Positions 9,709-22,406 of a stretch of DNA of 64,000 bases are shown here, in pieces. The notes beneath the pieces are model-generated. The model searched no databases, had not been told where the DNA came from, and worked only from the letters and a program-made list of their open reading frames with translations. The stretch is from contig CM070874.1 of the NCBI GenBank assembly GCA_036365515.1, positions 24,540,209-24,604,208 of the forward strand, in the 5' to 3' direction. Made by a program: the position numbers and the translations under genes. Positions within the stretch are counted from its first letter, which is position 1. Every line of letters starts with the position of its first letter. The stretch comes from Torymus aiolomorphi. Its lineage: Eukaryota > Arthropoda > Insecta > Hymenoptera > Torymidae.

Positions 9709-10010
9709 AAGTGAGCGTTACAATACGGGTCCACAAGACTCAGACCTATGCGCGGATTCTTTTCCCCAAAGTTGAGCGAACGCTTCATATTGGTCATTAA
9801 GTTATCAATTTCGATCTGTTCTAACCGCTCCGTGTACTTACTTCTTGTGACTCTATCCGTCGGAAATGCGACCGGTAACTTCTTGCGCTTCTTTTTAAGT
9901 GCCCCGATAACACTCGCGGATGAACCCTAGGCCCGTTGCGTGTTTACGTTTGACGCGTTGTCCGGATCCTTGGGATCTGGTGATCCCGTGGACGACCTTT
10001 TTGTGACTAA
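9709..10010 (-). pseudogene. Decayed coding stretch, family unknown
   Basis: Read on the minus strand from ~10010 to ~9709, one frame stays open for ~95 codons except for a single TAG near 9932. The product is hydrophilic and protein-like: a proline/aspartate-rich start, a basic patch KKKRKK, then a charged helical region (YTERLEQIEIDNLM). It may start just after an acceptor-like CTTAG. The family is not recognised. It may be a retroelement gag fragment or an exon of a decayed gene. Confidence 0.35.
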
Positions 10011-10580
10011 GCTCAGAATACGAAACATAGAGGAATTTCTAAATCTCCTTTAGTTTAAAATAACTCTAGGAATTACCATACTAAATATAAAAATTTAATA
10101 AAATCAATAAAGTTCATTTCTTATAATTAACTATAATCGTTATTGAGTTGAATAATTTTTCACACCACAAATACTACTTCCTGATTACCCAACTCTAATT
10201 ATTTGAGATTTCAAATGGGAAAGTTTTATATCTAAACTTAATTTTAGTTAATAACGTATATAATAGATGATCACATTATTCCATTAATATAACAATGATA
10301 TTTTTAAGAGAGTAAAGAAGACCTACTATCTATCAGATAATTTTAAATGTCAAATCACGCACTTTTCCTTCTCGAAAAAGACCTACTGTATCAGATCCAT
10401 CGCTTCAAAAAAAGGAAATATATTTTGGCCATAAATATGCTCAAAAAAAAGAACTATCCTAACTATATATCTATACGTCAAATGCGCTCTATAATTTTTC
10501 TAAACAATTAAACTATCTGTGTATATAAAAAAATTTCTTTTATTAACCTATAATATTTTTTTATATTTAGTTTGATTCGA
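10011..10580. other. AT-rich DNA, nothing recognised
   Basis: No reading frame, repeat or structural signal could be supported. Confidence 0.5.
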
Positions 10581-10830
10581 AATGATATTTATTATTATTT
10601 ATTTATTTATTTATTTATTATTTAATCATTTAAATCACTGGGCGTTATCCCTGCACCCTATCCTCACAAGGGATGCCAATGTAAGGGTTCTAAGGATAGG
10701 GGAGGGAAATTTATGTTAGGAGTCACCTCAGTGCAATGGTGACTGTGATGTATATACGATGATTATTTGTTTTGGATTGCAAGATATCAATGCCGCTCAC
10801 TCTGCTGCTGATGTCCTCGGTTGCCAAATA
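10581..10830 (-). repeat. Possible LINE 3' end with (TAAA)n tail
   Basis: A (TTTA)n run at 10584-10620 is followed on the plus strand by ~200 bp of GC-richer unique sequence. Read on the minus strand this looks like a retroposon 3' UTR ending in a TAAA microsatellite tail. No coding part of the LINE is attached. The call rests only on this layout. Confidence 0.3.
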
Positions 10831-11204
10831 AATGTTTTAAATTTATATAATTAATCTCAAATATTAATTTTAGTAATGAAAGAAAATTTTTAAATAGTAG
10901 CAAAATTTATTATATTAAAGTTATTTAATAAGCAGAAAATAGTTAACAAAAGTACTCAAAAATAAATAGCAAAGTGCAAGAAAAAATAAAATAAATTATT
11001 AATAATAATGATAATTGATAATTAATGCGCAAGTGAAAATGTCAGGAGATAGGATAGGTGGTGAAAAAACGCCCAGGTAAATAATAATAATAATAATAAT
11101 AAATTGTAACAAAATTAGTTTATTAATACCCTTATTTGGGTGTGGTAAATCTTGATATATAATACTACATAAGTTGATTTACAAAAGGAAAAAAAAAACA
11201 ATAT
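10831..11204. other. AT-rich spacer with (AAT)n
   Basis: A short (AAT)n run lies at ~11080-11101. Otherwise there is nothing beyond base composition. Confidence 0.5.
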
Positions 11205-11209
11205 ATTTT

Positions 11210-11509
11210 TGTCAGAGTTGTGCTTGGAAGAAGGAGCGAAATAAGCAATAGAACACACGCACTTTATAATCAAAGATTATTAGTTTATTATATTGAACTT
11301 CCTTAGAACACTTAAGCTAATACAAGTATGAGACCTTAGTAGCACACGCAGGTGTTTTCAATAATAGCTCTAAAGGAGCACTGTCTGTCGCCGGCCGGCG
11401 GCAGGCGCCGCTCACTTAGAACAAATGAAAAAGAAAGAGGAGAGGTAGAGAGAGAGAGAGAGCGCTAAGCAGCGCATGAAACAATTGAGCAAGGCCCGTA
11501 TTTCTAACA
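11210..11509 (-). repeat. copia 3' LTR
   Basis: 300 bp. On the element's strand it starts TGTTAGAAATACGGGC and ends AACTCTGACA. It matches the 24690-24975 copy apart from scattered substitutions and a longer GAGA tract plus a short GCGCTAAGCAGC insertion. It abuts the ATTTT target duplication on the left and the polypurine tract on the right. Confidence 0.93.
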
Positions 11510-11528
11510 CTCCCTCCCGGGCCTCTCA
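11510..11528 (-). other. copia polypurine tract
   Basis: On the minus strand the sequence immediately 5' of the 3' LTR is GAGAGGCCCGGGAGGGAG, a purine-dominated run in the position expected for priming of plus-strand DNA synthesis. Confidence 0.7.
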
Positions 11529-11783
11529 AGTTGTGTAGCCAGACCAATAGCCTTTTTGGTCGGGTTTTTCTCACCTTCACCATCCTCGGCTTCATTTCTT
11601 TTCATTTGTTTTCTGTAATACAAATAAAACAAATATTAATATCAGATCATTATTGTAAATTTAAAATTAATTTAACTAATTTTGTATGTAGTTCAAAGGA
11701 CAGGGGCTTAGTCATTACATCTGCCTCCTGTTCCTTAGAAGCTATCCATTGTACAGATACCAACAGTCGCTCAACACATTCTC

Positions 11784-12120
11784 TCACATAAATTTGTTAC
11801 CGCCGCCGGTTTTTACATTCGTCTCTGCCGATCGATTATCACACCACAACGTCATTGGTGTAAATTTTTCGGACAACACATTCGCTAGAGAATTATGTAT
11901 TGATACCAACTCTTGGCTACAGTCGCTCATCGATACATATTCCGCTTGACATGTAGATAGGTTCACATAGCGATGTTTGCGTGTTCTCCAAGCTATGGTA
12001 TCTCCAAAAAGTTTAATTATATAGCCACTTGTCGTTCACGAGTTTTTACAGTCGCCGTAACTCACATCGGAATAGCCTTCAAAACAGTCGCTTTTGCAGA
12101 CAATTTAAACCTATCGTTAC
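11784..12120 (-). pseudogene. copia RNase H
   Basis: The minus-strand translation has the copia RNase H signature: FEGYSDVSYGDC, then CQAEYVSMSDCSQE (the conserved E of the AEY motif) and LWCDNRSA (a catalytic D). In-frame breaks lie between 11967 and 12078. It follows the reverse transcriptase and ends ~270 bp before the 3' LTR, the expected position. Confidence 0.8.
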
Positions 12121-13545
12121 GGTTCCCTTTAAGTATCTAAATACTCGTCTTACTCCCTGCCAGTCGCTGTCAGTCGGTTTAATTTGATGTCTACTTAATA
12201 CGTTTACCGCGTAGGCTATGTCAGATCTACATGTATTTGTTAGATACAGGAGAGTACCTATTACTTCACGATAAGATCTGTTGTCATTATTTTCGGTCGT
12301 TATCAATTCGCTTATGTTTTCTTTTTCCTCTCGTTCTTTTCGCTGTCTGTTTGCATCTTGATTTGTAATCATGGGTGTTCGTTGTGGATGTTCATCCTGA
12401 TAGCCAAATTTAATTAACATTTTGATAATGTAATTTTTCTGATGGATTTTTAACGTTCGAGATTTTCTGTCTCTCTGAATCTCTAAACTAAGAAAAGACT
12501 TTGGCTCACCTATATCTGTCATTTCGAAATTTCTCTTTAAATTAATTTTTATATCTTTTAATTTCGCATTGTCGTTACACGCCAAAAGTATGTCGTCAAC
12601 ATATAAAATTAAAATCAGCAATTTATTTCCTTCACGCCAAGTAAATAAACAAGGCTCCTAAAAATCTTGTTTCAATCCAAATCTTTTCACAGTTTCAGTG
12701 AATTTTTTATTCCAGCACTTTGGGCTTACTTTCAGTCCGTATAAAGCCTTTTCGAGCTTACACACTTTCTGTCGCTTAATTTCGGTCGAACTTGAAATTC
12801 CTTCTGGAATTTCCATGAATACTGGGATATTCAGACAACTATTCAAAAATGCTGTTTTCACATCCATTTGACAAAGTTCAAGATCAAATTTATTTGCTAT
12901 TGCAAGCATCATTCGAACTAAAGGTAATCGAGAAAAAGGAGCGTACGTCTCCTGCAAATCATATTCGTTTTTATCCTTAAAGCCTCGGATAACCAAACGA
13001 GCTTTATATCGAATATTTCCATCTGATTCAATCTTTTTCTTCAGCACCCATCTTGAATCAATCATGTTCTGTCGCTTTCCGTCGCTAGATGCTGTTTTTC
13101 TGTCCACTAGTTTCCAAACTTGATTCTTGTTCATAGACTCAAGCTCATTATTAATAGCCTCAATCCATTTCATTTTATCAATCGCTTTCATTGCCTCTTG
13201 GTAATTAACCGAGTCTCCATTTACCGCTGCCAACATAGTGTATACCGTCGTTTTGGTTGACTCTGCCTTTTGAGCCGAATTTTCTTTTGTTTTAGGCGGG
13301 CGTCCACGTCTTCTTTTCTCTGTCTGTCCCTCCGATTCAGTCTTCTCTGTCGCTTTAGAATTAAACTCAACAAACCAAGTATCTGGATTGATTTCAAAAC
13401 CATCAGTCTCCCAGTCGCTTACTTCAGTCTTTTTATATTTATTGCCAAATACTAGTTTTTCGTTAAAGCTAACATCACGGCTTTCGTAAAACTTGCCCTC
13501 CTCTGGTTTGAGAAATATATATCCAGTCTCTTTATATCCTACCAA
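12079..13545 (-). pseudogene. copia reverse transcriptase (RVT_2)
   Basis: Two frames in series (13545-12658 and 12621-12079) cover an RVT_2 domain. The first carries the integrase-RT linker with an AT-hook-like RRRGRPPK, then SRWVLKKK, YKARLVIRGF, QMDVKTAFLN (first catalytic D) and KALYGLKVSP. The second opens at ILYVDDILLA (the catalytic D-D pair) and continues through GEPKSFLSLEI and RSDIAYAVNVLSRH. A stop separates the halves just before the YVDD motif, so the enzyme cannot be made intact. Confidence 0.9.
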
Positions 13546-13593
13546 TATAACTTTCTTTCCTATGTATCTGAATTTTGGTCCAGTTTTACGTTG

Positions 13594-14331
13594 TCATTTT
13601 ATATAGGCCAAACATCCAAAGCGTCTCAACTGTGTGATATCCACTTTATGATTTGGACTAAATACTTGAATAGGTGAATTCATATCATTAGATTTATGCG
13701 GTGTTCTATTGTACGCATACACCGCTGCGTTCAAAGCCAGATCCCACATTTTCTGGGGAAGTCCAGAATCGTATATTAGTGCTCTTACTTTCTTCTGAAT
13801 CGTCTCATTGAACCTTTCAGCTACACCATTGTGTTGAGGCATATCTGGACATGCTAGCTGTAATTCGGCATTCAGTCGCTTTAAAACTTCAGTCGTATAT
13901 CCACACGTAAATTCAGTCCCCTGATCGCTTCGTAAGTAACAAACTTTCGCATTTTTGCCTAATAAATTTCGAGCACTCTTTACAAAAAATTCTAAACAAT
14001 GACTAGTCTCATCTTTAGTTTTCATCGCGTAAGCCATAGCCAAACGCGAGAAATCGTCTATAAATACAGAAATGTATTTGTATCCTTTCGGATATGTAAT
14101 AGGAATTATCATGCCCATGACATCTGCATGGATAATCTGCAAAGGCTCTGTCGCTCGCTGTCGCATTGTTTTAAATGGTAATGTTTTAATTTTAGAAATC
14201 ATACATATTTCACACTTTTGTATAGAGTAATCAAAAACAACTTTTCTAAGTTCTCTAATCTCTGGCATTTTCTTTTGCAGTTCTTTCAAATAACTAATGA
14301 ATGCATGACCCAGACGTACATGCCATAACAT
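13594..14331 (-). pseudogene. copia integrase
   Basis: The 245-codon frame starts at the pre-integrase zinc-binding segment (LWHVRLGHA with the two His, CEICMISK with the two Cys). It then carries the D,D-35-E core: IIHADVMG (first D), LRSDQGTEF (second D) and [11 protein letters not shown] (E). [23 protein letters not shown] is the usual copia integrase end, preceding the junction with RT. The catalytic triad is intact but flanking frames are broken. Confidence 0.92.
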
Positions 14332-14367
14332 AGCCTGATTATTAATCCGTGATTCGTTCGATTTTTG

Positions 14368-15078
14368 TTACAGCTCAATTCCACTCGCTGGTATTTCATT
14401 TTCCATAGTTTCATTTAAGTCACTTAATTTTCGGTCGTGTATGGTATTTTCAAAGTCCGAGCAAATCACGGTATTTGTTTTACAGTCTCTATTTTCAGTC
14501 TCGCTTTCGTTTTCACTCGCTTCTACTGTCTCTGTCGTATTAAGTTTAGTCATGTTTCTCGTAGTTACGTACGCTACAATTTTATTTTTGACTTTGCCAG
14601 AATTAACACTCGCTTTATTTATTTTAAATTCTACTATCCAGTAAGGTTTCTGATAAATTCCTAATAGAAAACTTTTTTTCGATATCGGATTATAAATATT
14701 GATTTGTTTATTATCTAAATAAACACATAATCCCAAATCAGTAAATTTTCGCAGTGATAGAAGATTCTCCGATAGATTCTCCGCATATATTACATTATCA
14801 ATTTTCAGTATTTTATTATCGTTTACCAATACTTCAATTAAGCCAACTCTCTCCGATCTTAACTTTGCATTATTGTTTTTATTAGCACATTTAATTTCAT
14901 CTGGTTGTTCATTAAAGCTTTTAAAAATCAATCTAGAATTAGTTAAGTGTTCCGTCGCTCCTGTATCTATCAAAAACCGAGATAATATATTATTTTTGTT
15001 CCGCTCACTATGTAATACAAACGTATCGGTAATGGTGTTGGCGCTTTGTACATATATTTGTTGTCCATTTAATTTCAA
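14368..15078 (-). pseudogene. copia aspartic protease
   Basis: The 236-codon frame has FLIDTGATEHLTNS near residue 35, the D-T-G active site of copia proteases, followed by the hydrophobic region and linker typical between protease and integrase. It lies between the zinc knuckle of gag and the integrase on the same strand; the frame is separated from integrase by one stop around 14350. Confidence 0.88.
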
Positions 15079-16481
15079 ATACTAGTGTCTGTTTTATTTT
15101 CTGATCCACAATCACTCGCTTCGTCTCTTGGGTTAGTGGTATCGCCTTTTCCCCCACCTCTTTGTCGATCTCTCCAGTTATGTTTATTTCCACGTGTATT
15201 TCGTTTGTCTGATTTAGGTCTTTTAGAGTTGCTGTGATAGTCAATGCTGTCACCTTTTCGCTTGTTACCGCTGTAACGTTCACGGCCACCTCTACCACCG
15301 CGATTAACAGATCTATATTTTGAACTGTCGTACCTTGAATTTTGTCCTCTCAGTCGCTGCTATCGCTGGCGATGCGGCTCGAGAATTGCTTGCACTCAAA
15401 GCACATTTTCTTTCCTGACGCGGACAATTTTTGGTCATGTGCCCAAAACCATCGCATTCATAACATCTCACAGAATCCATGGAGGTCAAGTGTGCCGTTT
15501 TTGATTCCGTCGCCACCGTCGCTGTTTGCACCTTGATACTCTCCACCTGCATAATATATAATTTTAAATTATCATATGTCAATTGTTTTCCAGCCATACT
15601 TTTTGACATAAACTTAATATTTAAAATGGTACTGCACTTACAACAGCGCTATAAAATGCATCCTTTTTCTCGGTTTCAGGCAAATTATCTACTTCAGTTA
15701 GATTATTATATGTTCTTATCACATCTTCGAACCTGTCGATAAATACACTCGCTTTTTCTCTCGAAGAATTGTATTGCATAACTGTCTACGCAGTGTCATA
15801 GACGTAACATTTGTCTCATTTATTTTAATTTCTCTAAGTCTTTTAAGTATTTCATTCGGATCTCTAATTTCTACTACCTTCGCGTGATATATTTAATCGA
15901 TTCTATTTATAATTATATCACGAACTTTATAGTTATGTCTTTCAATGACATCTACATCAAAATTCGCAGTCGCTTTTACGGTCGAATCAATTACATACAA
16001 CAAATCAACAATGCTCAACTACGATTTTAAAAAATCCATAAAATGTTCCAGTTTAGTCTGACTCGTTAATTTATATTCCCGTCGCACGTTTGAATCTTTT
16101 GTCATAAATTCAGCTCGAATTGTATTTCTCAATTCGCGAGATACATCAGTCGACATACTTTTATCTTTACTTGATTCATTTAATTTTTTATTTTCCTTTT
16201 TAATTAAATTCGAAATATCAATTTCATTGAATTTATTTACATTCGGATCTATAGCTGTCGAATTGCAAATATTTGGACTATCAAAAATGTCGCTTCTATC
16301 AATTAATTGGTTTTTATTATTCCAAACGTTATGTTCAGTCTCTTTCAGTCGATTTTCCAGTCTCTGCAGTCGCTCGTCTTTCGCTTTTCCGCCGTTTCTC
16401 ATTTCCTTCTTAAATTCCTTTATATCTTTATCAAACTCCTGCATTTGAATCATGATGCTTTGGAGTTGTTCCTGAATTACA
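15008..16481 (-). pseudogene. copia gag, 3' part with zinc knuckle
   Basis: From an acceptor-like AATTCAG near 16482 the minus strand encodes a charged, coiled-coil-like region (to 16019), then broken capsid sequence with stops (15620-16018), then 15609-15313 with CYECDGFGHMTKNC, a CX2CX4HX4C nucleic-acid-binding knuckle. A basic R/G/K-rich tail follows (15298-15090). Frameshifts lie near 15310 and between 15620 and 16020. It would package the element's RNA if intact. Confidence 0.8.
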
Positions 16482-16612
16482 GTAAAACAATTATTATCAA
16501 TATTTTTATTTATATTTTTACTAGCTAGATTATCCTTTCCAGGATTGAATTTTGATATTATTTTACTGTTAACATATATTTTTGTGTTTATGGTTTATGT
16601 ATGGTTTACCTC
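16480..16612 (-). other. Apparent gag intron 2 (copia)
   Basis: On the minus strand an AGAG/GTAAAC donor near 16611 and a TTTTACTGTAATTCAG acceptor near 16482 bound ~130 AT-rich bases that contain stops. The gag reading frame is open on both sides. Confidence 0.45.
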
Positions 16613-16782
16613 TCATGATATCTTTTTCTGTTTCAGTCGCTGTCTCACTGTCGCTTACTTCCTGTCGCTCATCACTGTCGCCATCTGTCGCTTTTCTCTG
16701 TCGTTTTTCCTCGTCTATATTTTTCTCCGGTACCGGACTCGACCCACTCGCAATCTCCTCACTCGCTCGTTCGCTCTCCTCA
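16612..16782 (-). pseudogene. copia gag exon 2, part b
   Basis: Acidic Ser/Glu/Asp-rich coding on the minus strand, between the 5.26-kb insertion and the apparent intron at 16480-16612. Removing the insertion together with one copy of its TCA duplication joins it in frame to 22184-22049 (part a). The piece is dense in AGCGAC motifs: GTCGC occurs five times between 16637 and 16692. Confidence 0.6.
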
Positions 16783-17663
16783 CAAGGAAACCGATCGAGG
16801 CGTCCGCCTCCGATTTTCCTGAATTTTTGATATGTTGTAGAGGACCGAAAAATAAGAGACTTGTAATTTTTTTTATCGGCCCAATGCCTTATTAAAGGGG
16901 TGAAAACCGCCCTTAAAGTTTACCCCCGAAAACGGTTTTTTTTAATATCTTAAATTCTAATCGATATTTTGAAATGAAACAAAATGGAAAATATTTCTCC
17001 TTGAATTATATAACCATCAAGTATAGTTTGGTCCTCGAGGGTGGCAACCCTTACTTTTTATTTTAGAATAACCTTATTTTTTAAACTATTTCTGCATATA
17101 ATATTTGCAATAAAATTAATTAATTATTATAAAAATCATTTTTTGACTTAAAATAAAAAATAAAGTTTACGTGTTTCAGGGTTTTTGCAAATAAACACAT
17201 CATCAGGGGTAAACAACCCTTTAGGCACAAAATACTTTCAAACTATTAAAATTAATATTTTAAGTTATATATAATGCATAATTTATTTTTATTTGGGCTA
17301 TTTTTTCTATGGGCCCAATTTCCTATTAAAGGGGTAAAACGCACCTCTAAAAATCACCCATAAAATAGGTTTTATCTGAATATCCCAAGTTCAGATACAA
17401 ATTTAAAATGAAACAAAATGCAAAATATTTCTCTTTGAAATGCCAAATTAGCTACCCTTATATTTTATTTCGGAAAAAAATTTTTTTTTAATTTTTTTGT
17501 ATACAATATTTGCAATAAAATTAAATAATTATTATTAAAATTCAAAATCAAAGTTGACTTGTTTTAGAATTTTTTCTAATAAAAGCATTATCGGGGTTTA
17601 GCAGCACCTTGGACAAGTATACTTACAATTGAACCATTGAAATAAATATTTTGAGGTGTATAA
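16783..17663 (+). repeat. Left long TIR
   Basis: Matches the reverse complement of 21224-22045. Shared landmarks: TAGAGGACCGAAAAATAAGAG, CCCTTAAAGTTTA, ATGGTTATAT/ATATAACCAT, CCCAATTTCCTATTAAAGG and AAATATTTTGAGGTGTA. Confidence 0.9.
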
Positions 17664-18655
17664 TGCAGATTTAGTTTATTTTTGTGTCAGATTTTTTTTA
17701 TCGAGATAGCGTAATTAATGAAGTCACTTATAAACTCTTATACTTATTGTGCAATTTATATTCGAATATTTTGTTCGTATTTATAGGTAAATAAAAAGGA
17801 TGGAACTGGGAAAAGAATAGGTGAGTTAAATGATTGACTAATCTAACGAATACAAAAATATAAATAAAAATAAAAAAATTACAATATAAATAGAAAAATA
17901 TAATATAAAATATTAATTGTTATTATGTAATTCATTTTTATTAAAAGTAAAATATAGGTATATTTTCACAAATAGTCAAAAAATATTCAAAGAGACTCTA
18001 TACAAATGAGCTTATAATTTAGTTCTTATCGCAATTAATTTGTTTAAGGATTATAGGTTGAACAATAATGAAAATCTTCAAAAAAATGTTTTAAGCAGAG
18101 TGATTTCTGACACCATGAACATTTTATAATAGCAGTATTTTTACATCCTGGTACCTCACAATGAGCTTGGGATCCACCAAAGATAAAGTCCACCGGATTA
18201 AAAAATTCATTTGGTTTATTATCGATATAACTGCTTTTATACCAAGAGTATTTAAAAAGATTTACGTATCGAGGAGAAGATAACTGATTGTGCACCAGAG
18301 AGTGCAATTTAATTACATTATTTCGTACGTGCGAACTTCTATCCTTATCCAACAAAATTACACTATCGCAAAAGTGTCTCACAAAATTTTTCCATATACG
18401 AAAACCAAACACATCCAGCGGTTGTATTTTTCCAGTTGTACCTTTAGGAATTTTGAAAAGTTTGATGTTTTTATCATCAGGTTTTTCTCTTTCGACTGCT
18501 TCTGTGCAATGTCCACTCCAAGAATCTAGCAATAATATACCATTTTTTCCAACATTTGGAAAAAATACATCCCTTAACCATTTCCGAAAATGATCTAAAA
18601 ATAAATTGTAAACAAATAAATTTTGCAGGTCATTATAGTAAACTATTGCTATTTG

Positions 18656-19224
<569 letters not shown>

Positions 19225-19280
<56 letters not shown>
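19225..19280. repeat. (TA)n microsatellite
   Basis: TA array closing module B on its right side. Confidence 0.95.
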
Positions 19281-19281
<1 letters not shown>

Positions 19282-20437
19282 ATTTATTACATGAAATCAA
19301 ATTAACAAAAATAAATAATGAAATTCATTGACAATTTACAAGAACGTTTTTATCATTTTCGGAGTTTACGTTAAAATACCTTATTTTAAAAATAATTTAC
19401 TAATTATTGTAAATCTTTTTTAATATGAGTCTACTGAAATTAAAAGTTTACAAGTAAAATCTTTAAAATAGATATAAGCTACAAGTTTACGAATACAAGT
19501 ACACTTTATTTAATTTCACTCACATGATGTCATTTTGCCAGATTTTGATGCCATCAAACATACGTTATCTGGCTGAAATAAATTTTTTTGTATTATTGGT
19601 CCAAATTCATCTTTAGTCTCTTTTAAAACTATAAATAATGGAGAGAGCAATTTTCCAGCAGCATTAATTGTAGGTAATATTGTATAACTATGTGTTGTTG
19701 ATGAAACAGATTGCACAACACATTCAACAGTATTTGTTCCTTCTTCTGCTAATGTACGACCAGTATGTAATTCTAATTGAAATCCACTTTGATCAGCATT
19801 GTAGGTATTTTCAGTTCCAACTTCTGAAATCAGTAGTTTGATGTCAGCTACAAATTTACTGGCTTCTTGATTTACAGTTTCTTTGTCCTCAAGAGTTTTA
19901 TTTGTTATAAATTTGTTGATTTTTCTACTGACAATTCTGTGAGCTTTCTTAAATTTTCGCAGCCAGAAATCACTTGCTTTGAATCTAACATCATTAAATT
20001 CTAAATTATTTTTAGCTTCTAAAGCCCACCTACGTATATCAATATCGTGAATAATATATATGGCCAGCTTCGAGAGATTCTTTGAGATTTTTTAAAACAA
20101 ATTCAGAAATTTGATATAATTTTTCTTTGTAAGTTCGACCTTTGTTGATTTGACTAGCCCATCGACGCAGTTGTCGTTCTCAATTAACTAATTTAAATCG
20201 ATGTTTAACACTTTCTATACTGCGATTTTTTTTAGTTTTACCTGATCTCCAATATTCGACTGCTCTTTTTTTATAATCGAAGCTCAACTCTTCATCATCG
20301 TATGAACATACATCATAATCTTTTTTTTCATTGAAAATTGCGTCATCTTCAATGGCTTGTACTTCATAATTTTTAAATTGCTCTTGAAAATCTAATGTTT
20401 TTTCTTCCATTGTTTCAATCGCATTAAAATTATTCAT

Positions 20438-21223
20438 ATACTGTCGTATAAAATATTTTCGAATTTTTCAGCTAAATCCATTTCAACAAGATTAACAGGA
20501 CTTTCTGGCATCTGGCATCTGAAGCCCGGAGAATGCTGCCAATAATAAATTTATGACGTTGATAGGATTGAACTTCATTTTTTCTATTCTTTGATTTTTA
20601 TGAAATAATAAATTCTATTGTAGGAAAAAAACAAATAGCGGACTCTCGAAAATTTGTACCTCGCAACAGAACCGATAAAAATATACTGACTAACTAATCC
20701 GTTTTTAGGCAGCCGTGGACTCCAAGCTCACTTGCGTCATCTTTGCTTATGCATGTTTACAAGATGGGCTTACAAAAAATCGCTTATTCATATATATAAA
20801 TAGAAATCAGGAAAATATTTACTTAAAAATAAGTATTTATGAAAAAGTACAAATGAAATATAATGTGATATGCCTAAATACGCAAACATAAATATTCTAA
20901 AATTATAAGTAACTATAATTATCAAGCAGTGATATATAAAAAAAAACTAATTGCAAAATATACCATGAAAATAATTTTAATCCTGGCTCAGCTTTTAAAA
21001 GCTTTTCTGCATACAAATATTTATGCAGAAATAATAAAAATATAGTCATGTAATTATTTATTCCTCTATTTATCTTATGCTATTATATTTTGAACATTAA
21101 AATAACGAAATTGTCAAATTCTTTGTCAGTGATTTTTATTCATTAAATAGAAAATTGAGCCTATAGACAAATCAATCTGCAATAAATAAAATATCCATGA
21201 TTATTTATTCTGATTATACGCAC
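20438..21223. other. AT-rich interior of the long-TIR transposon
   Basis: Lies between the transposase start and the right TIR. No second gene is recognised; promoter elements cannot be picked out. Confidence 0.4.
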
Positions 21224-22045
21224 CATACACCTCAAAATATTTATTTCAAAGGTACTAATTGTAAGTATACGTGCCCAAAGGGCTCCTAAACCCCAATAAT
21301 GTTGTTATTAGAAAAAATCCTAAAACAAGTCAACTTTGATTTTGAATTTTACTAATAATTATTTAATTTTATTGCAAATATTGTATACAAAAAAAATTAA
21401 AAAAAAATTTTTTCCGAAATAAAATATAAGAGTAGCTAATTTGGCATTTCAAAGAGAAATATTTTTCATTTTGTTTCATTTTAAATTTGAATCTGAACTT
21501 GGGATATTCAGATAAAACCTATTTTAGGGGTGATTTTCAGGGGTGCGTTTTACCCCTTTAATAGGAAATTGGGCCCATAGAAGAAATAGCCCAAATAAAA
21601 ATAAATTATGCATTATATATAACTTAAAATATTTTATTTGCAAAAACCCTAAAACACGTAAACTTTATTTATTATTTTAAGTCAAAAAATGATTTTTATA
21701 ATAATTAATTAATTTTATTGCAAATATTATATGCAGAAATAGTTTAAAAAATAAGGTTTTTCTAAAATAAAAAGTAAGGGTTGCCACCCTCGAGGACCAA
21801 ACTATACTTGATGGTTACATAATTCAAGGAGAAATATTTTCCATTTTGTTTCATTTCAAAATATCGATTAGAACTTAAGATATTAAAAAAAACCGTTTTC
21901 GGGGATAAACTTTAAGGGCGGTTTTCACCCCTTTAATAAGGGATTGGGCCGCTAAAAAAAATTGCGAGTCTCTTATTTTTCGGTCCTCTACAGCATATCA
22001 AAAATTCAGGAAAATCGGAGGCGGACACCTCGATCGGTTTCCTTG
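21224..22045 (-). repeat. Right long TIR
   Basis: Inverse counterpart of 16783-17663, ending CTCGATCGGTTTCCTTG at 22045 and followed by the TCA duplication. Confidence 0.9.
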
Positions 22046-22048
22046 TCA

Positions 22049-22184
22049 GTCACTGTCGCTTTTCTATCATGAGAGACCTTGTTCTTTCGACAATACGGCA
22101 TCAACAGTAATTTCCCTTCTGACTCTGCCTTATTTATTGCATCAGATAGGATGCGCTGCTCCTTGTCCGTCACAAACGTTATTG
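22049..22184 (-). pseudogene. copia gag exon 2, part a
   Basis: Starts after a clean acceptor (GGTTTTCTTTACAG, AG at 22186-22185) and encodes a helical segment (TDKEQRILSDAINKAE) followed by a Lys/Arg-rich stretch with HDRKATVT. Two bases at its start complete the codon left open by exon 1 (24661-24592). It runs into the transposon insertion and continues at 16782. Confidence 0.6.
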
Positions 22185-22406
22185 CTGTAAAGAAAACCTT
22201 TAATAAACAAAACATGCCAAACATTGACATTACAAGTTTATTTAAGATTCATAAAACGGCAGAATATAGAAATTCAATCAAATGCGAATGCCACATCTAT
22301 AATTTTTAAAACTAACCGTTTATAAATAACCGGTACCTAACTTAGGCACTACGAGTCTATAAGAGATTTAAATAGGAACAAGAATCTGACATATCAAGTT
22401 CATGTG

